DNA from: Erythrobacter dokdonensis DSW-74
GTDB lineage: Bacteria > Pseudomonadota > Alphaproteobacteria > Sphingomonadales > Sphingomonadaceae
Length of the DNA: 64,000 bases
NCBI RefSeq assembly: GCF_001677335.1
Contig: NZ_LZYB01000004.1
Span: 248,001 to 312,000, forward strand
Direction: 5' to 3'
Position numbers and translations under genes: made by a program. Position 1 is the first letter of the stretch. Each line of letters begins with the position of its first letter. Of this stretch, positions 25,441 through 33,759 are shown one piece after another. The notes below the pieces were generated by a model that made no database searches, was not told where the DNA came from, and saw only the letters and a program-made list of their open reading frames with translations.

Positions 25441-27962
25441 CAGGTGACGATATTCACCAATCGGTCGGGCACGACAATGACCTTGCGGATCGCCGCGCCG
25501 TTCACCGAGCGTTGCAGGTTGGCCGACGCGAGCGCCAGTGCTTCCAGATCCTCCTTCGAGGATCCCTTGGGCGCGGTGACGGTGTCGCGCAGCTTGCCCA
25601 TGTGCTGGATGGCGATGGTGACCTCGTCATCGACCAGCAGGGCCGGATCGACGGTGGGCCAGGGCGCATCGGCGATGAGGCCTTCCCCGCCCATGTTCGA
25701 CCATGCTTCCTCGGCGAGGTGCGGCATCATCGGCGCGGCGAGGTGGACGAGCGCGCGGATCGCCGCCGAGCGGCTGGCCGATGGAGCGGCCTTCTCGACC
25801 ATGCCGGTCAGTTCATAGATGCGCGCCACGGCCTTGTTGAAGCCCAGCGCCTCGATATCGGCGGCCACCGCAGCGATGGTCTGGTGGGTCTTGCGATCGA
25901 GGCTCTTGTCCTCGCCTTCAGCCGACGCGTCATAGGCGCTGAACAGCCGCCACAGCCGCTGGACGAAGCGCGCGCAGCCCTCGATTCCGGCATCCGACCA
26001 CGGCAGGTCGCGCTCGGGCGGGCTGTCCGACAGCATGAACCAGCGCACCGCATCCGCACCGTGCTTGGCGATGATGTTATCCGGGTCGACGACGTTCTTC
26101 TTTGCCTTCGACATCTTGATGACGCGGCCAACCTCGACCGGCGAGCCATCGCTCTTCAAGGTTGCACCGTCGCTTGTCCGGTCCACCTCGTCGGGATTGA
26201 GCCAGATCGGCAATCCGGTGTTCGGGTTTGGCTGCGAATAGGTCTCGTGCGTCACCATCCCTTGCGTGAACAGCGCCGCAAACGGCTCCTGCACGGTGAT
26301 CTTGCCCGTGTGCGCCAGCGCCCGCGTCCAGAAGCGGGCGTAGAGCAGGTGCAAAATCGCGTGCTCGATCCCGCCGATATAGTGCTGCACCGGCATCCAC
26401 TTGGCGACCTCCTCCGGGTCGAAGGGCTTGTCGGCGGGCTGGCTGGCGAAGCGCAGGAAGTACCACGAGCTGTCCACGAAGGTGTCGAGCGTGTCGGTCT
26501 CGCGCCGCGCCGCTTTGCCGCATTTGGGGCATTGGGCGTGCTTCCACGTCGGGTGGCGCTCTAAAGGGTTGCCCGGGATGTCGAAGCTGACATCCTCGGG
26601 CAGGGTAACGGGAAGCTGGTCCTTCGGCACCGGCACCACGCCGCAGGTGTCGCAATGGATGAAGGGGATCGGCGTCCCCCAGTAACGCTGGCGGCTCACA
26701 CCCCAGTCGCGCAGGCGCCACACGGTCTTCCCGGTGCCCCAGCCTTCCGCCTCGGCGCGCGAGATGACGGCTTGTTTGGCCGCTTCAACGCTCATGCCGT
26801 CGAGGAAACCGGAATTGACGATCACCCCGTCGCCTGCCTCGGCCTCGCCCTTGAAGGGCTCGTCGGCCTTCGCGGGATCGCCGGCAACGACGCGCAGGAT
26901 CGGCAATTCGTATTTGGTGGCGAATTCGAAGTCGCGCTGGTCATGCCCCGGCACGCCCATCACCGCGCCCGTGCCGTATTCCATCAGCACGAAGTTGGCG
27001 ATGAAGACGGGGAGGTCTGCGCCGGTGAAGGGGTGCTTGGCGGTGATGGGCGTACGATACCCTAGCTTCTCCGCCGTTTCGAGCGCAGCGGCCGTGGTCG
27101 CGCCCTTCTTGCACTGGTCGATGAACGCCGCGACCGCCGGATCGCCCGCCAGCCCCTGGGCAATCGGGTGATCGGCGGCGATGGCGCAGAAACTGGCGCC
27201 GAAGATCGTGTCGGGCCGCGTCGAGTAAACCGCCAGCTTCCCGCCATCGGAGAGGTCGAAGCTGAACTCCAGCCCCTGCGACTTGCCGATCCAGTTCTCC
27301 TGCATCAGGCGAACCTTCTCGGGCCAGTCCTCCAGAGTGCCGAGGCCTTCCAGCAGATCATCGGCAAAATCGGTGATCTTCAGGAACCACTGGTTCAGCT
27401 TGCGCTTCTCGACCTCCGCGCCGCTGCGCCAGCCCTTGCCGTCGATCACCTGTTCATTGGCGAGCACGGTCATGTCGACCGGATCCCAGTTGACGGTCGA
27501 TTCCTTGCGGTAGACGAGGCCTGCCGCATACAGGTCGAGGAACAGCGCCTGTTCGTGGCCGTAATATTCGGGATCGCAGGTGGCGAATTCGCGGGTCCAG
27601 TCGAGCGCGAAGCCGATGCGCTGCAACTGCGCCTTCATCTGGGCGATGTTCGCCCTCGTCCAGCCGCCGGGATGCACGCCCTTTTCCATCGCGGCGTTTT
27701 CCGCCGGCATCCCGAAGGCGTCCCAGCCCATCGGGTGCAACACCTCGAACCCGCGCATCTTCTGGTAGCGCGCCAGCACGTCGCCCATGGTGTAGTTGCG
27801 CACGTGGCCCATGTGGATGCGCCCCGAAGGATAGGGGAACATCTCGAGGATGTAGCTTTTCGGCTTCGCGCTGTTCGAATCCGCGGTGAAGGTGCCCGCT
27901 TCCTCCCATGCGCGCTGCCAGCGTCCGTCGGCTTGGGACGGATCGAAACGGGTTTCAGTCAT
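25440..27962 (-). CDS. leuS: Leucyl-tRNA synthetase
   Basis: LeuRS charges tRNA-Leu. The 840-residue length is normal. The HIGH motif occurs as [15 protein letters not shown] near residues 42-56 and KMSKS as KMSKAKKN near residue 615, with the editing domain (CP1) between (for example [26 protein letters not shown]) and a zinc-like [10 protein letters not shown] / CPKC pair. The C-terminal anticodon-binding and VRGxx domain ends in [15 protein letters not shown]. It overlaps lptE at its 3' end and is preceded by the DUF3576 gene at 27 bases. Confidence 0.98.
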   Translation of the reverse strand: MTETRFDPSQADGRWQRAWEEAGTFTADSNSAKPKSYILEMFPYPSGRIHMGHVRNYTMGDVLARYQKMRGFEVLHPMGWDAFGMPAENAAMEKGVHPGGWTRANIAQMKAQLQRIGFALDWTREFATCDPEYYGHEQALFLDLYAAGLVYRKESTVNWDPVDMTVLANEQVIDGKGWRSGAEVEKRKLNQWFLKITDFADDLLEGLGTLEDWPEKVRLMQENWIGKSQGLEFSFDLSDGGKLAVYSTRPDTIFGASFCAIAADHPIAQGLAGDPAVAAFIDQCKKGATTAAALETAEKLGYRTPITAKHPFTGADLPVFIANFVLMEYGTGAVMGVPGHDQRDFEFATKYELPILRVVAGDPAKADEPFKGEAEAGDGVIVNSGFLDGMSVEAAKQAVISRAEAEGWGTGKTVWRLRDWGVSRQRYWGTPIPFIHCDTCGVVPVPKDQLPVTLPEDVSFDIPGNPLERHPTWKHAQCPKCGKAARRETDTLDTFVDSSWYFLRFASQPADKPFDPEEVAKWMPVQHYIGGIEHAILHLLYARFWTRALAHTGKITVQEPFAALFTQGMVTHETYSQPNPNTGLPIWLNPDEVDRTSDGATLKSDGSPVEVGRVIKMSKAKKNVVDPDNIIAKHGADAVRWFMLSDSPPERDLPWSDAGIEGCARFVQRLWRLFSAYDASAEGEDKSLDRKTHQTIAAVAADIEALGFNKAVARIYELTGMVEKAAPSASRSAAIRALVHLAAPMMPHLAEEAWSNMGGEGLIADAPWPTVDPALLVDDEVTIAIQHMGKLRDTVTAPKGSSKEDLEALALASANLQRSVNGAAIRKVIVVPDRLVNIVT

Positions 27963-27989
27963 GAAGGCCTATCCGTGGAAGGGCGTGTC

Positions 27990-28484
27990 TTACGATGCGA
28001 GGGCCTGACGACGCAGGTCGCGGGCCTTGGTAAGGATGATGTCCTCGAGCTTCTGCACGGTTGCCGCCTGCACCGGGGCTTCGACCCAGTTGCCGGCCTC
28101 GTTGACCTGGCGGCTGGCGGCCACCCGCAGCGCATCGGCGCGCAGATCCTGATCGAGGATTGTCACCGTCACCTTGACCCGTTCATTCGGGTTCGAGGGG
28201 TTGGCATACCAGTCGGTCACGATCACGCCGCCATTGCTGTCGGCCTGCAGCAGGGGCGCGAAGCTTACCGTGTCGAGCGCGGCGCGCCACAGATAGGCGT
28301 TGACCCCGATGGTGTTGAGCTGGGCAGCCTGCAATTCGGTGCGAGGACGGTCCCCGCCGCCGCAGGCAGCGAGCAAGGCGAGAGTGCCGCCGAGCAAAGC
28401 GGTCGTCGCGGCTCTTGCAAGGGGCGCACGGGAGCGGGCGAAGGGGGCGCGTGTCACTGCCGGAGGTTTCCTCATCATCTGCAT
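27990..28484 (-). CDS. DUF3576 domain protein, exported
   Basis: The 164-residue protein has a long signal-anchor-like N terminus (ATTALLGGTLALLAACGGG, with a lipobox LAAC near residue 39) and the DUF3576 core: TIGVNAYLWRAALDTVSFAPLLQADSNGGVIVTDWY and VTVTILDQDLRADALRVAASRQ. The family precedes leuS in many sphingomonads and other alphaproteobacteria, and its function is unknown; envelope localisation is likely. ATG 28484 was taken; ATGs at 28478 and 28475 are also possible. Confidence 0.85.
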   Translation of the reverse strand: MQMMRKPPAVTRAPFARSRAPLARAATTALLGGTLALLAACGGGDRPRTELQAAQLNTIGVNAYLWRAALDTVSFAPLLQADSNGGVIVTDWYANPSNPNERVKVTVTILDQDLRADALRVAASRQVNEAGNWVEAPVQAATVQKLEDIILTKARDLRRQALAS

Positions 28485-28788
28485 TGCCCACGCTCTATAG
28501 CTTTCAGACCCCGCGCGGCAAGCGCGGATGCGTCGGGCTGCGAACCGGAACCTGCGGCAAGCGACCTTTCCTGTGCCTGAATCGCCGATCGGGCTGCGCG
28601 CGTGCGATTCTGTGTGCTTGAGGCCACAGGTCGCGCCGTAATCCGGTTTTGCTGGCCCCAAGACATTGCAAGCGGGACTCCCGGCCCTATCACATGGTAC
28701 AGATGGCTTTGCGACTCAGGGACCGTTAAGGTTCCGTATGGTCTGGCAAAAGCCGGACAGACGACTGACAGAGGATTTGGGTACCACC
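28485..28788. other. 304-base divergent intergenic region
   Basis: This stretch separates the DUF3576-leuS-lptE-holA operon from the orphan exported protein. It must contain both promoters, but I see no strong -35/-10 pair and no conserved RNA structure. An in-frame ATG at 28738 could extend the downstream gene by 17 codons. Confidence 0.5.
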
Positions 28789-29547
28789 ATGGCACACAGG
28801 GCCGACAGCACAGCAAAGGCGCAGCGCAAGCTGCCGCTGCTGGCTGCGTGCGGCCTGCTGGCACTCGCGCTGCCGAGCGCGGGTCTGGCGCTGGTGGGCA
28901 AGACCATGCCCTCGGCAGGCCCCTCGTTCGAGTCGATGGGCCTCAACGTCTTCACCCCTGCTTCGGTCGATCCCGAACTCGCCGCCCGCGTAGCCGAAAA
29001 GGCCCGCGCGCGGGGCATCCGGTTCACTCCTGCCGGAGCAACATCTGCGGCCGGAGAGCGTACGGTCACCGTTGCTGTTCGTGTCGACAGCGAGGAAGCG
29101 CGCGCCATTTCCGTGCGCAAGGCGATTGACGCGGTCCCGGGCCGCGGCGTCGGGCTTTCCGGGCTCGAGACAAGCCGGTTCCAACTCGGCTCCGCGCGCG
29201 GCTACAAGAGCTTCACCCGTCCGGTCGAGCTTCCGGCCGAGGTTCGCCGCATGGCGCTGCCCGATCTGGCGCAGTTCGAGCCTTCGCGTCCCAAGTCGGA
29301 AGACAAGCCGAGCCGGCTGCAACCGCGGATCGAACTGGAAGATCGCGAAATTGCCGGTCGTTCGCCCAATACGCTCGATTCGATTGCGTCGCAGACCGTC
29401 GGGGTGGGCGGCAGCTTCCGTCTTTCGCCCAACCTCAACGTGACCGCGGGCGTGCGATATTCGCAGGAGCGCGAACGGCTCGATCCGCTGACCAATTCGG
29501 TGCAGGACAGCCAGGCCGTCTACGTCGGCACCCAGATCAAGTTCTGA
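28789..29547 (+). CDS. Exported hypothetical protein with barrel-like C terminus
   Basis: I do not recognise this 252-residue protein. It has a signal peptide (KLPLLAACGLLALALPSAGLAL, about residues 15-36). A middle part is rich in Arg, Glu and Pro, and includes a segment of four Val-alternating strands (GERTVTVAVRVDSEE). The last 60 residues read like amphipathic beta strands of a small barrel (SQTVGVGGSFRLSPNLNVTAGVRYSQERERLDPL.. to VYVGTQIKF with a terminal Phe). It is therefore likely periplasmic or inserted in the outer membrane. GAGGATT upstream of ATG 28789 supports that start. It stands alone between two divergent and tandem neighbours, and conservation is unknown. Confidence 0.7.
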   Translation: MAHRADSTAKAQRKLPLLAACGLLALALPSAGLALVGKTMPSAGPSFESMGLNVFTPASVDPELAARVAEKARARGIRFTPAGATSAAGERTVTVAVRVDSEEARAISVRKAIDAVPGRGVGLSGLETSRFQLGSARGYKSFTRPVELPAEVRRMALPDLAQFEPSRPKSEDKPSRLQPRIELEDREIAGRSPNTLDSIASQTVGVGGSFRLSPNLNVTAGVRYSQERERLDPLTNSVQDSQAVYVGTQIKF

Positions 29548-29773
29548 TTTCTGCAACCCGCTGAAATTTCGGTTATTTTACTGATTTCAGGGGGTGCCGT
29601 GCGGGCTTTTGCCCCGGCTTTACCACGCGTTCGACCCCTCCTTGACTCCCGTTAGCCCTGCCTTGCGGTGCCTTCGCGCATGGGTCCAAAGCATAGCTAT
29701 TCGCAGCTTCCCCTGACCTTACGGCATCGCTAGATTGCCGCCTGTCTGCTGCTGCACGAGGGGAAGGAATGCC

Positions 29774-30496
29774 ATGGGCCGGGTTGCAATCGTCACCGGA
29801 GGAACGCGCGGGATCGGGGAGGCGATCTGCAAGCGACTCCAGCGCCAGGGCCACACGGTCATCGCCAATTATGCCGGCAATGACGAAAAGGCGCGCGCCT
29901 TCACCGAGGCGACCGGTATTCCCGCGAGGCGGTGGGACGTCGGTGACCACGAGGCCTGCCTTGCAGGCTGCGCCGCGGTCGCGGAAGAGTTCGGACCCGT
30001 AGAGATTGTCGTCAACAACGCCGGCATCACCCGCGACGGGACGCTCCACAAGATGAGCTTCGAGGACTGGAACGAGGTGCTGCGCATCAACCTTGGCGGG
30101 TGCTTCAACATGGCCAAGGCGACCTTCCCCGGCATGCGCGAGCGCGGGTGGGGCCGGATCGTCAATATCGGCTCGATCAACGGGCAGGCGGGCCAGTATG
30201 GGCAGGTCAACTACGCCGCCGCCAAGTCCGGCATCCACGGCTTCACCAAGGCGCTGGCGCAGGAAGGCGCGAAGTTCGGGGTGACGGTCAATGCCATCGC
30301 GCCGGGCTATATCGATACCGACATGGTCGCCGCGGTGCCCGCGCCGGTGCTGGAGAAGATCGTCGCCAAGATCCCGGTCGGACGGCTCGGCATGGCCGAG
30401 GAAATCGCGCGCGGGGTGGCCTTCCTCACATCCGAGAACGGCGGCTTCATGACCGGCTCGACCATGAGCATCAACGGCGGCCAGCATATGTATTGA
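29774..30496 (+). CDS. phbB: Acetoacetyl-CoA reductase
   Basis: The 240-residue short-chain dehydrogenase reduces acetoacetyl-CoA to (R)-3-hydroxybutyryl-CoA with NADPH for polyhydroxybutyrate synthesis. It has the nucleotide motif VTGGTRGIGEAI, NNAGITRDGTLHKM, the catalytic Ser (NIGSINGQAGQ), YAAAKSGIHGFTKALAQEG (Tyr and Lys) and the PhbB-typical C terminus INGGQHMY. GGAAGG lies before ATG 29774. No phbA or phbC is adjacent, so polymer synthesis genes must lie elsewhere, and a FabG-like use cannot be excluded. Confidence 0.93.
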   Translation: MGRVAIVTGGTRGIGEAICKRLQRQGHTVIANYAGNDEKARAFTEATGIPARRWDVGDHEACLAGCAAVAEEFGPVEIVVNNAGITRDGTLHKMSFEDWNEVLRINLGGCFNMAKATFPGMRERGWGRIVNIGSINGQAGQYGQVNYAAAKSGIHGFTKALAQEGAKFGVTVNAIAPGYIDTDMVAAVPAPVLEKIVAKIPVGRLGMAEEIARGVAFLTSENGGFMTGSTMSINGGQHMY

Positions 30497-30555
30497 GCGA
30501 GGGCAGGCGAGCAGCGCAGCTGCCAGCCGCTCGGCCCGAGCGCCGGCCAGCGGGG

Positions 30556-30575
30556 CGGCGGACCCCGGTCCGCCG
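30556..30575 (+). terminator. GC-rich hairpin downstream of phbB
   Basis: CGGCGGACC and GGTCCGCCG form a 9-bp perfect stem around CC, 60 bases after the phbB stop. There is no T-run, so it would need Rho or act as a 3'-end stabiliser. Confidence 0.4.
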
Positions 30576-30636
30576 AACCTGTCTGACGTAACGCCCGCAG
30601 CTTTCCCGCAGGCCCGCAATCGGCTATCCCCAAAAT

Positions 30637-30876
30637 GTGACCAACCCCTACCATCCGCCGGTCAAGCGCAGCCTTGCGATCGCCGGACACAAGACCTCGA
30701 TCAGCCTCGAACCGCTGTTCTGGGACATGCTGCGCGATGCCGCCCAAGCCGAGGGTGTGGCGGTGGCGGCGCTGGTGGCGCGGATCGATGCCGAGCGGAT
30801 CAAGTCGCCCACCCCGCCCGGCCTCGCCAGCGCGATCCGGGTGTGGCTGGTGGCGAACCGCCTGCCCGGCCTATAG
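30637..30876 (+). CDS. Ribbon-helix-helix domain protein
   Basis: The 79-residue protein matches the RHH family seen in alphaproteobacteria: VKRSLAIAGHKTSISLEPLFWDMLRDAAQAEGVAVAALVARID. The short strand LAIAGHKTSISL would form the DNA-contact ribbon and the two helices the dimer core. Small proteins of this type are putative transcription regulators or antitoxin-like. No toxin gene is adjacent. The start is GTG 30637. The stop codon lies within a six-base CTATAG shared with the convergent RNase T2 gene's stop. Confidence 0.75.
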   Translation: MTNPYHPPVKRSLAIAGHKTSISLEPLFWDMLRDAAQAEGVAVAALVARIDAERIKSPTPPGLASAIRVWLVANRLPGL

Positions 30877-31548
30877 CCCGCGCCAGATCTTCGCCGGGGT
30901 GCTGTTCCGCGCTCCCAAACGGGCCGCATTGCAGCGCGCGGGACGGAAGGTCTTGGCATAGCAGAGGCGGATTTCCTCGAGCCAGCCGCGCGGCGAGAGC
31001 TTCACGCCGATCGCGCTTTCGGGAATCCCCGGATTGGCATCGGCAAAGGCGGAGCGGATACGGCCTGCGGTCAGGTCTTCCTCGCGGCTGATCCGGTCGT
31101 AATCGGGGATGCGCAGCGATTGCCACAGGATGCGGGTGATCTTCAGATAGGCGCCCGGATTGTTGACCATGCAGCTGCCGTGCTTGAACCATTGGCGCGC
31201 GACGAGGCGCTCGGAAGGCATCATGCACATCGCCGCGCGGATGTCGGCAGGGGTGAGCGGCGCTTCCGGGGTGCACCATTGCGGCCAGCTCTGCCGGCTT
31301 TCGGGCCACAGCCCGTGGACGACCAGCCCGAAGCTGCCATTGGCGCCTGAGCATTGCACGGCGTGGGCGCGACTGTCCTTGCGCGGCTTGCAGAATTCGG
31401 GACTCCAGCTGAGCGCCATGGTGTAGCCGGTGACGGGCAAGCTGCGGCGCGGTCCGTCGGGGGCGATCTTGGGCACACTGCGTACAGCCGGCGCGCGGCA
31501 CTGGTAGGCCTGCGCGTGGGCGAGGGCGGGCAGGGCAAGCGCCAGCAT
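30871..31548 (-). CDS. Secreted ribonuclease T2 family protein
   Basis: The 225-residue protein starts with a short signal peptide (ALALPALAHAQA) and contains both catalytic segments of the T2 family: VVHGLWPES (near residue 77) and RQWFKHGSC (near residue 120), each with the active-site histidine. Cysteines spaced over the sequence would give disulfides. RNase T2 enzymes cut single-stranded RNA to 3'-nucleotides via 2',3'-cyclic intermediates, here in the periplasm or outside. It follows the membrane-protein gene by 10 bases and is therefore in the nadC operon. Confidence 0.92.
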   Translation of the reverse strand: MLALALPALAHAQAYQCRAPAVRSVPKIAPDGPRRSLPVTGYTMALSWSPEFCKPRKDSRAHAVQCSGANGSFGLVVHGLWPESRQSWPQWCTPEAPLTPADIRAAMCMMPSERLVARQWFKHGSCMVNNPGAYLKITRILWQSLRIPDYDRISREEDLTAGRIRSAFADANPGIPESAIGVKLSPRGWLEEIRLCYAKTFRPARCNAARLGARNSTPAKIWRGL

Positions 31549-31558
31549 GGCGAGGATG

Positions 31559-32008
31559 CTATTCGAATACCGCAGGATCGGTGCCTCCCCTGTCCTTGAA
31601 CCAGTGGTTGCTGGCGGGCGTGAACAGCAGCGCCACGGCGAGCACGGTCAGCAGGAGCGATGCCAGTTGCGCCGGGCCGATCATCTCGATCATGCGCCAG
31701 CTCTTCATCGCCACCAGCAGCACCCCCAGCAGCTTGAGCGCCGCCATGATCGTCACCATCCAGCGCGCAAAGCGCACCGCCGACAGCCACACCATCGCAA
31801 TCGGGATCAGCGCGATCGAGAGCCACATGCTCTGCCACACGATCACGGCATCGCGCGACCAGTCCACCGCCGGCATGAGCTTCGCAAGATAGGAGAGCCG
31901 GTCGGGAATGTTCAGCAGCGCCTCGGCAAAAACGAGCAGGGCTGAGCCGAGGAAGGCTACTGCGAACACGGTAATGCTTGTCGGACGGCGCCGCGACAGC
32001 GCGATCAT
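31559..32008 (-). CDS. Four-helix membrane protein, hypothetical
   Basis: The 149-residue protein has about four hydrophobic segments (TVFAVAFLGSALLVFAEALL, WQSMWLSIALIPIAMVWLSAV, MVTIMAALKLLGVLLVAM, LASLLLTVLAVALLFTP). I do not recognise the family. Its ATG overlaps the nadC stop by ATGA. It is followed 10 bases later by the RNase T2 gene, so it sits between a cytoplasmic NAD enzyme and a secreted nuclease. Confidence 0.75.
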   Translation of the reverse strand: MIALSRRRPTSITVFAVAFLGSALLVFAEALLNIPDRLSYLAKLMPAVDWSRDAVIVWQSMWLSIALIPIAMVWLSAVRFARWMVTIMAALKLLGVLLVAMKSWRMIEMIGPAQLASLLLTVLAVALLFTPASNHWFKDRGGTDPAVFE

Positions 32009-32880
32009 AGTGGCTGGAAATCCAGCCCGATATCCGCCGCCGGCGCGCTTTGTGTGAGCCTTCCCACCGAGATGTAATCCACCCCGCTCGCGGCCTTGGC
32101 GGCGATGGTCTGGAGGTTCACGCCCCCGCTCGCCTCGGTCGGAACGCGACCTGCGACCAGACGCACCGCCTCGGCCAGAGTGGCGGGGTCCATGTTGTCG
32201 AGCAGCAAATGGTGCGCGCCTGCTTCCAGCGCGGGTTCGATCTGGTCGAAGCGGTCGACCTCGCAGATGATCTTTTCGACCCCCGCATCGCGCGCACGTT
32301 TCACCGCCTCGCCGACCGAACCGGCCACCGCGACGTGGTTGTCCTTGATCATCGCCGCATCCCACAGCCCCATACGGTGGTTCTGCGCGCCCCCTTGCCG
32401 CGTGGCGTATTTTTCAAGGAACCTGAGGCCCGGAATGGTCTTGCGGGTGTCGAGCAAGGTGCAGGCGGGGTTGCCCTCCGGTCCTCGCATCGCGGTGACA
32501 TAGGCATTGGTCAGCGTGGCGATGCCGGAAAGGTGCTGGACAATGTTCAGGGCGCTGCGCTCCGCCGTCAGCAGTGCGCGGGCGCGGCCTTCGATGCGCA
32601 TCAGGTCGGTGCCCGGGCCCACCTTGTCGCCGTCATGCGCCAGGGTTTCGATGGTGCATTCAGGGTCGCAATGGCGGAAGAACGCCTCGGCCAACGGCAG
32701 GCCTGCGACGACAATCGCATCGCGGCTGTCCATCACGCCTGAAAAGCGCGCGTCCGCCGGAATGACGCTTTCCGAAGTGACGTCGCGCCCGCCGCCCGGA
32801 AGTCCTTCGCCCAGGTCTTCGGCGAGAGTCTCGCGGACGAACTTTTCGAGGTCAAAGCCGGGGAGGGTGAAGGTGGTCAT
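32005..32880 (-). CDS. nadC: Nicotinate-nucleotide diphosphorylase (carboxylating)
   Basis: NadC makes nicotinate mononucleotide from quinolinate and PRPP in NAD synthesis. The 291-residue protein contains ERSALNIVQHLSGIATLT, LLDTRKTIPGLRFLEKYATRQGGAQNHRMGL, MIKDNHV and the EVDRFDQIEPALEAGAHHLLLDN barrel, including the catalytic Lys/Arg residues. Two upstream in-frame ATGs (32889, 32892) are possible starts; MTTFTLPGF at 32880 best fits the family. A perfect palindrome lies 15 bases before it. The next gene overlaps the stop by four bases. Confidence 0.95.
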   Translation of the reverse strand: MTTFTLPGFDLEKFVRETLAEDLGEGLPGGGRDVTSESVIPADARFSGVMDSRDAIVVAGLPLAEAFFRHCDPECTIETLAHDGDKVGPGTDLMRIEGRARALLTAERSALNIVQHLSGIATLTNAYVTAMRGPEGNPACTLLDTRKTIPGLRFLEKYATRQGGAQNHRMGLWDAAMIKDNHVAVAGSVGEAVKRARDAGVEKIICEVDRFDQIEPALEAGAHHLLLDNMDPATLAEAVRLVAGRVPTEASGGVNLQTIAAKAASGVDYISVGRLTQSAPAADIGLDFQPL

Positions 32881-32895
32881 GATAGGCATCATAAT

Positions 32896-32912
32896 CGGAC
32901 CCGTAGGGTCCG
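32896..32912. promoter_or_regulatory. Perfect palindrome at the nadC translation start region
   Basis: CGGACCC-GTA-GGGTCCG (7-bp arms, 3-base centre) lies 15 bases ahead of the nadC ATG and 36 bases after the response-regulator stop codon. It could be an operator or an mRNA hairpin at the ribosome-binding site, or the terminator of the upstream gene (no T-run). Confidence 0.4.
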
Positions 32913-32949
32913 CAAGCACGACCGTGCGCCCGCTGGCGCCCCGCACACA

Positions 32950-33759
32950 TCAATGCACGAAGCGGGCCACCACGTCCCGATAGGACCGGCTCACCTTCAC
33001 TTCCGAGCCGCTTTCCAGCACCAGAAAACATTCGCCATTGGTGTGCGGGCGGACCTGCCGCACGAGATCGAGGTTGACGATGGTGGAGCGGTGGACGCGC
33101 TGGAACTTGCGCGGGTCGAGCCGGCGTTCGAGGTCCTTCATCGTCTCGCGCAGCACCAGCGAATTGTCGCCGGTGGAGATGATCATGTAATCGCCCGCGG
33201 CCTCGATATGCTCGATCGAGTCCACTTCCACGCGGAAGATCTGGCCGCGGTCCTTGACGTTGATGAGCTTTTCGAAACGGTCGGCGCTCTCGCTCGTGGC
33301 GGTCGTGGCGGTCTCGACGAAATCGGCTGCGCGTTCGGGGGCGACTTCGGCCAGCACGTCGAGCAGCTGTTCGGCATCCTCGGCCGATTTCTTCTCGGCC
33401 AGGCGCTGGCGCACGCGTTCGATGGTGTCGGCCAATTTCTGCTCGTCGACCGGTTTCATCAGGTAGTTGATGGCATTGGCCTCGAAGGCGCGGATTGCGT
33501 GTTCTTCATAGGCGGTGACGAACACGAACAGCGGCGGCTCGATGTCCATCACGCCCTTGACGACGGAAAAGCCGTCGAAACCGGGCATCTGGATGTCGAG
33601 GAAGACGAGGTCGGGCTTTTCGGTCTTGATCTTGCGTATCGCCTCGCGCCCGTTGGCGCAGGTGTCGATGATCTCGACGTCGTCGAACGGCTGGAGCCGC
33701 AGTTGCAGGCCCTGGATGGCGAGTTTCTCGTCGTCGACGAGGATCGTTCTGATTGTCAT
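32950..33759 (-). CDS. LytTR-type response regulator
   Basis: The 269-residue protein has a receiver domain (about residues 3-120) with the phosphoacceptor Asp in VFLDIQMPGFDG (near residue 55), Thr in FVTAYEEHA and Lys in YLMKPVDEQ, then a LytTR DNA-binding domain (about 165-268: VDSIEHIEAAGDYMIISTGD, RRLDPRKFQRVHRSTIVNLD). It is translated from an ATGA overlap with the upstream sensor-kinase gene and is clearly its partner. Targets are unknown. Confidence 0.95.
   Translation of the reverse strand: MTIRTILVDDEKLAIQGLQLRLQPFDDVEIIDTCANGREAIRKIKTEKPDLVFLDIQMPGFDGFSVVKGVMDIEPPLFVFVTAYEEHAIRAFEANAINYLMKPVDEQKLADTIERVRQRLAEKKSAEDAEQLLDVLAEVAPERAADFVETATTATSESADRFEKLINVKDRGQIFRVEVDSIEHIEAAGDYMIISTGDNSLVLRETMKDLERRLDPRKFQRVHRSTIVNLDLVRQVRPHTNGECFLVLESGSEVKVSRSYRDVVARFVH

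Noticed and set aside
29544..29590. Direct repeats CTGATTTC and inverted repeat CTGAAAT/ATTTCAG as attachment site
   Set aside because: There is no integrase or tRNA next to it, and the repeats are short and in AT-rich flanking sequence; more likely loose 3'-end structure.
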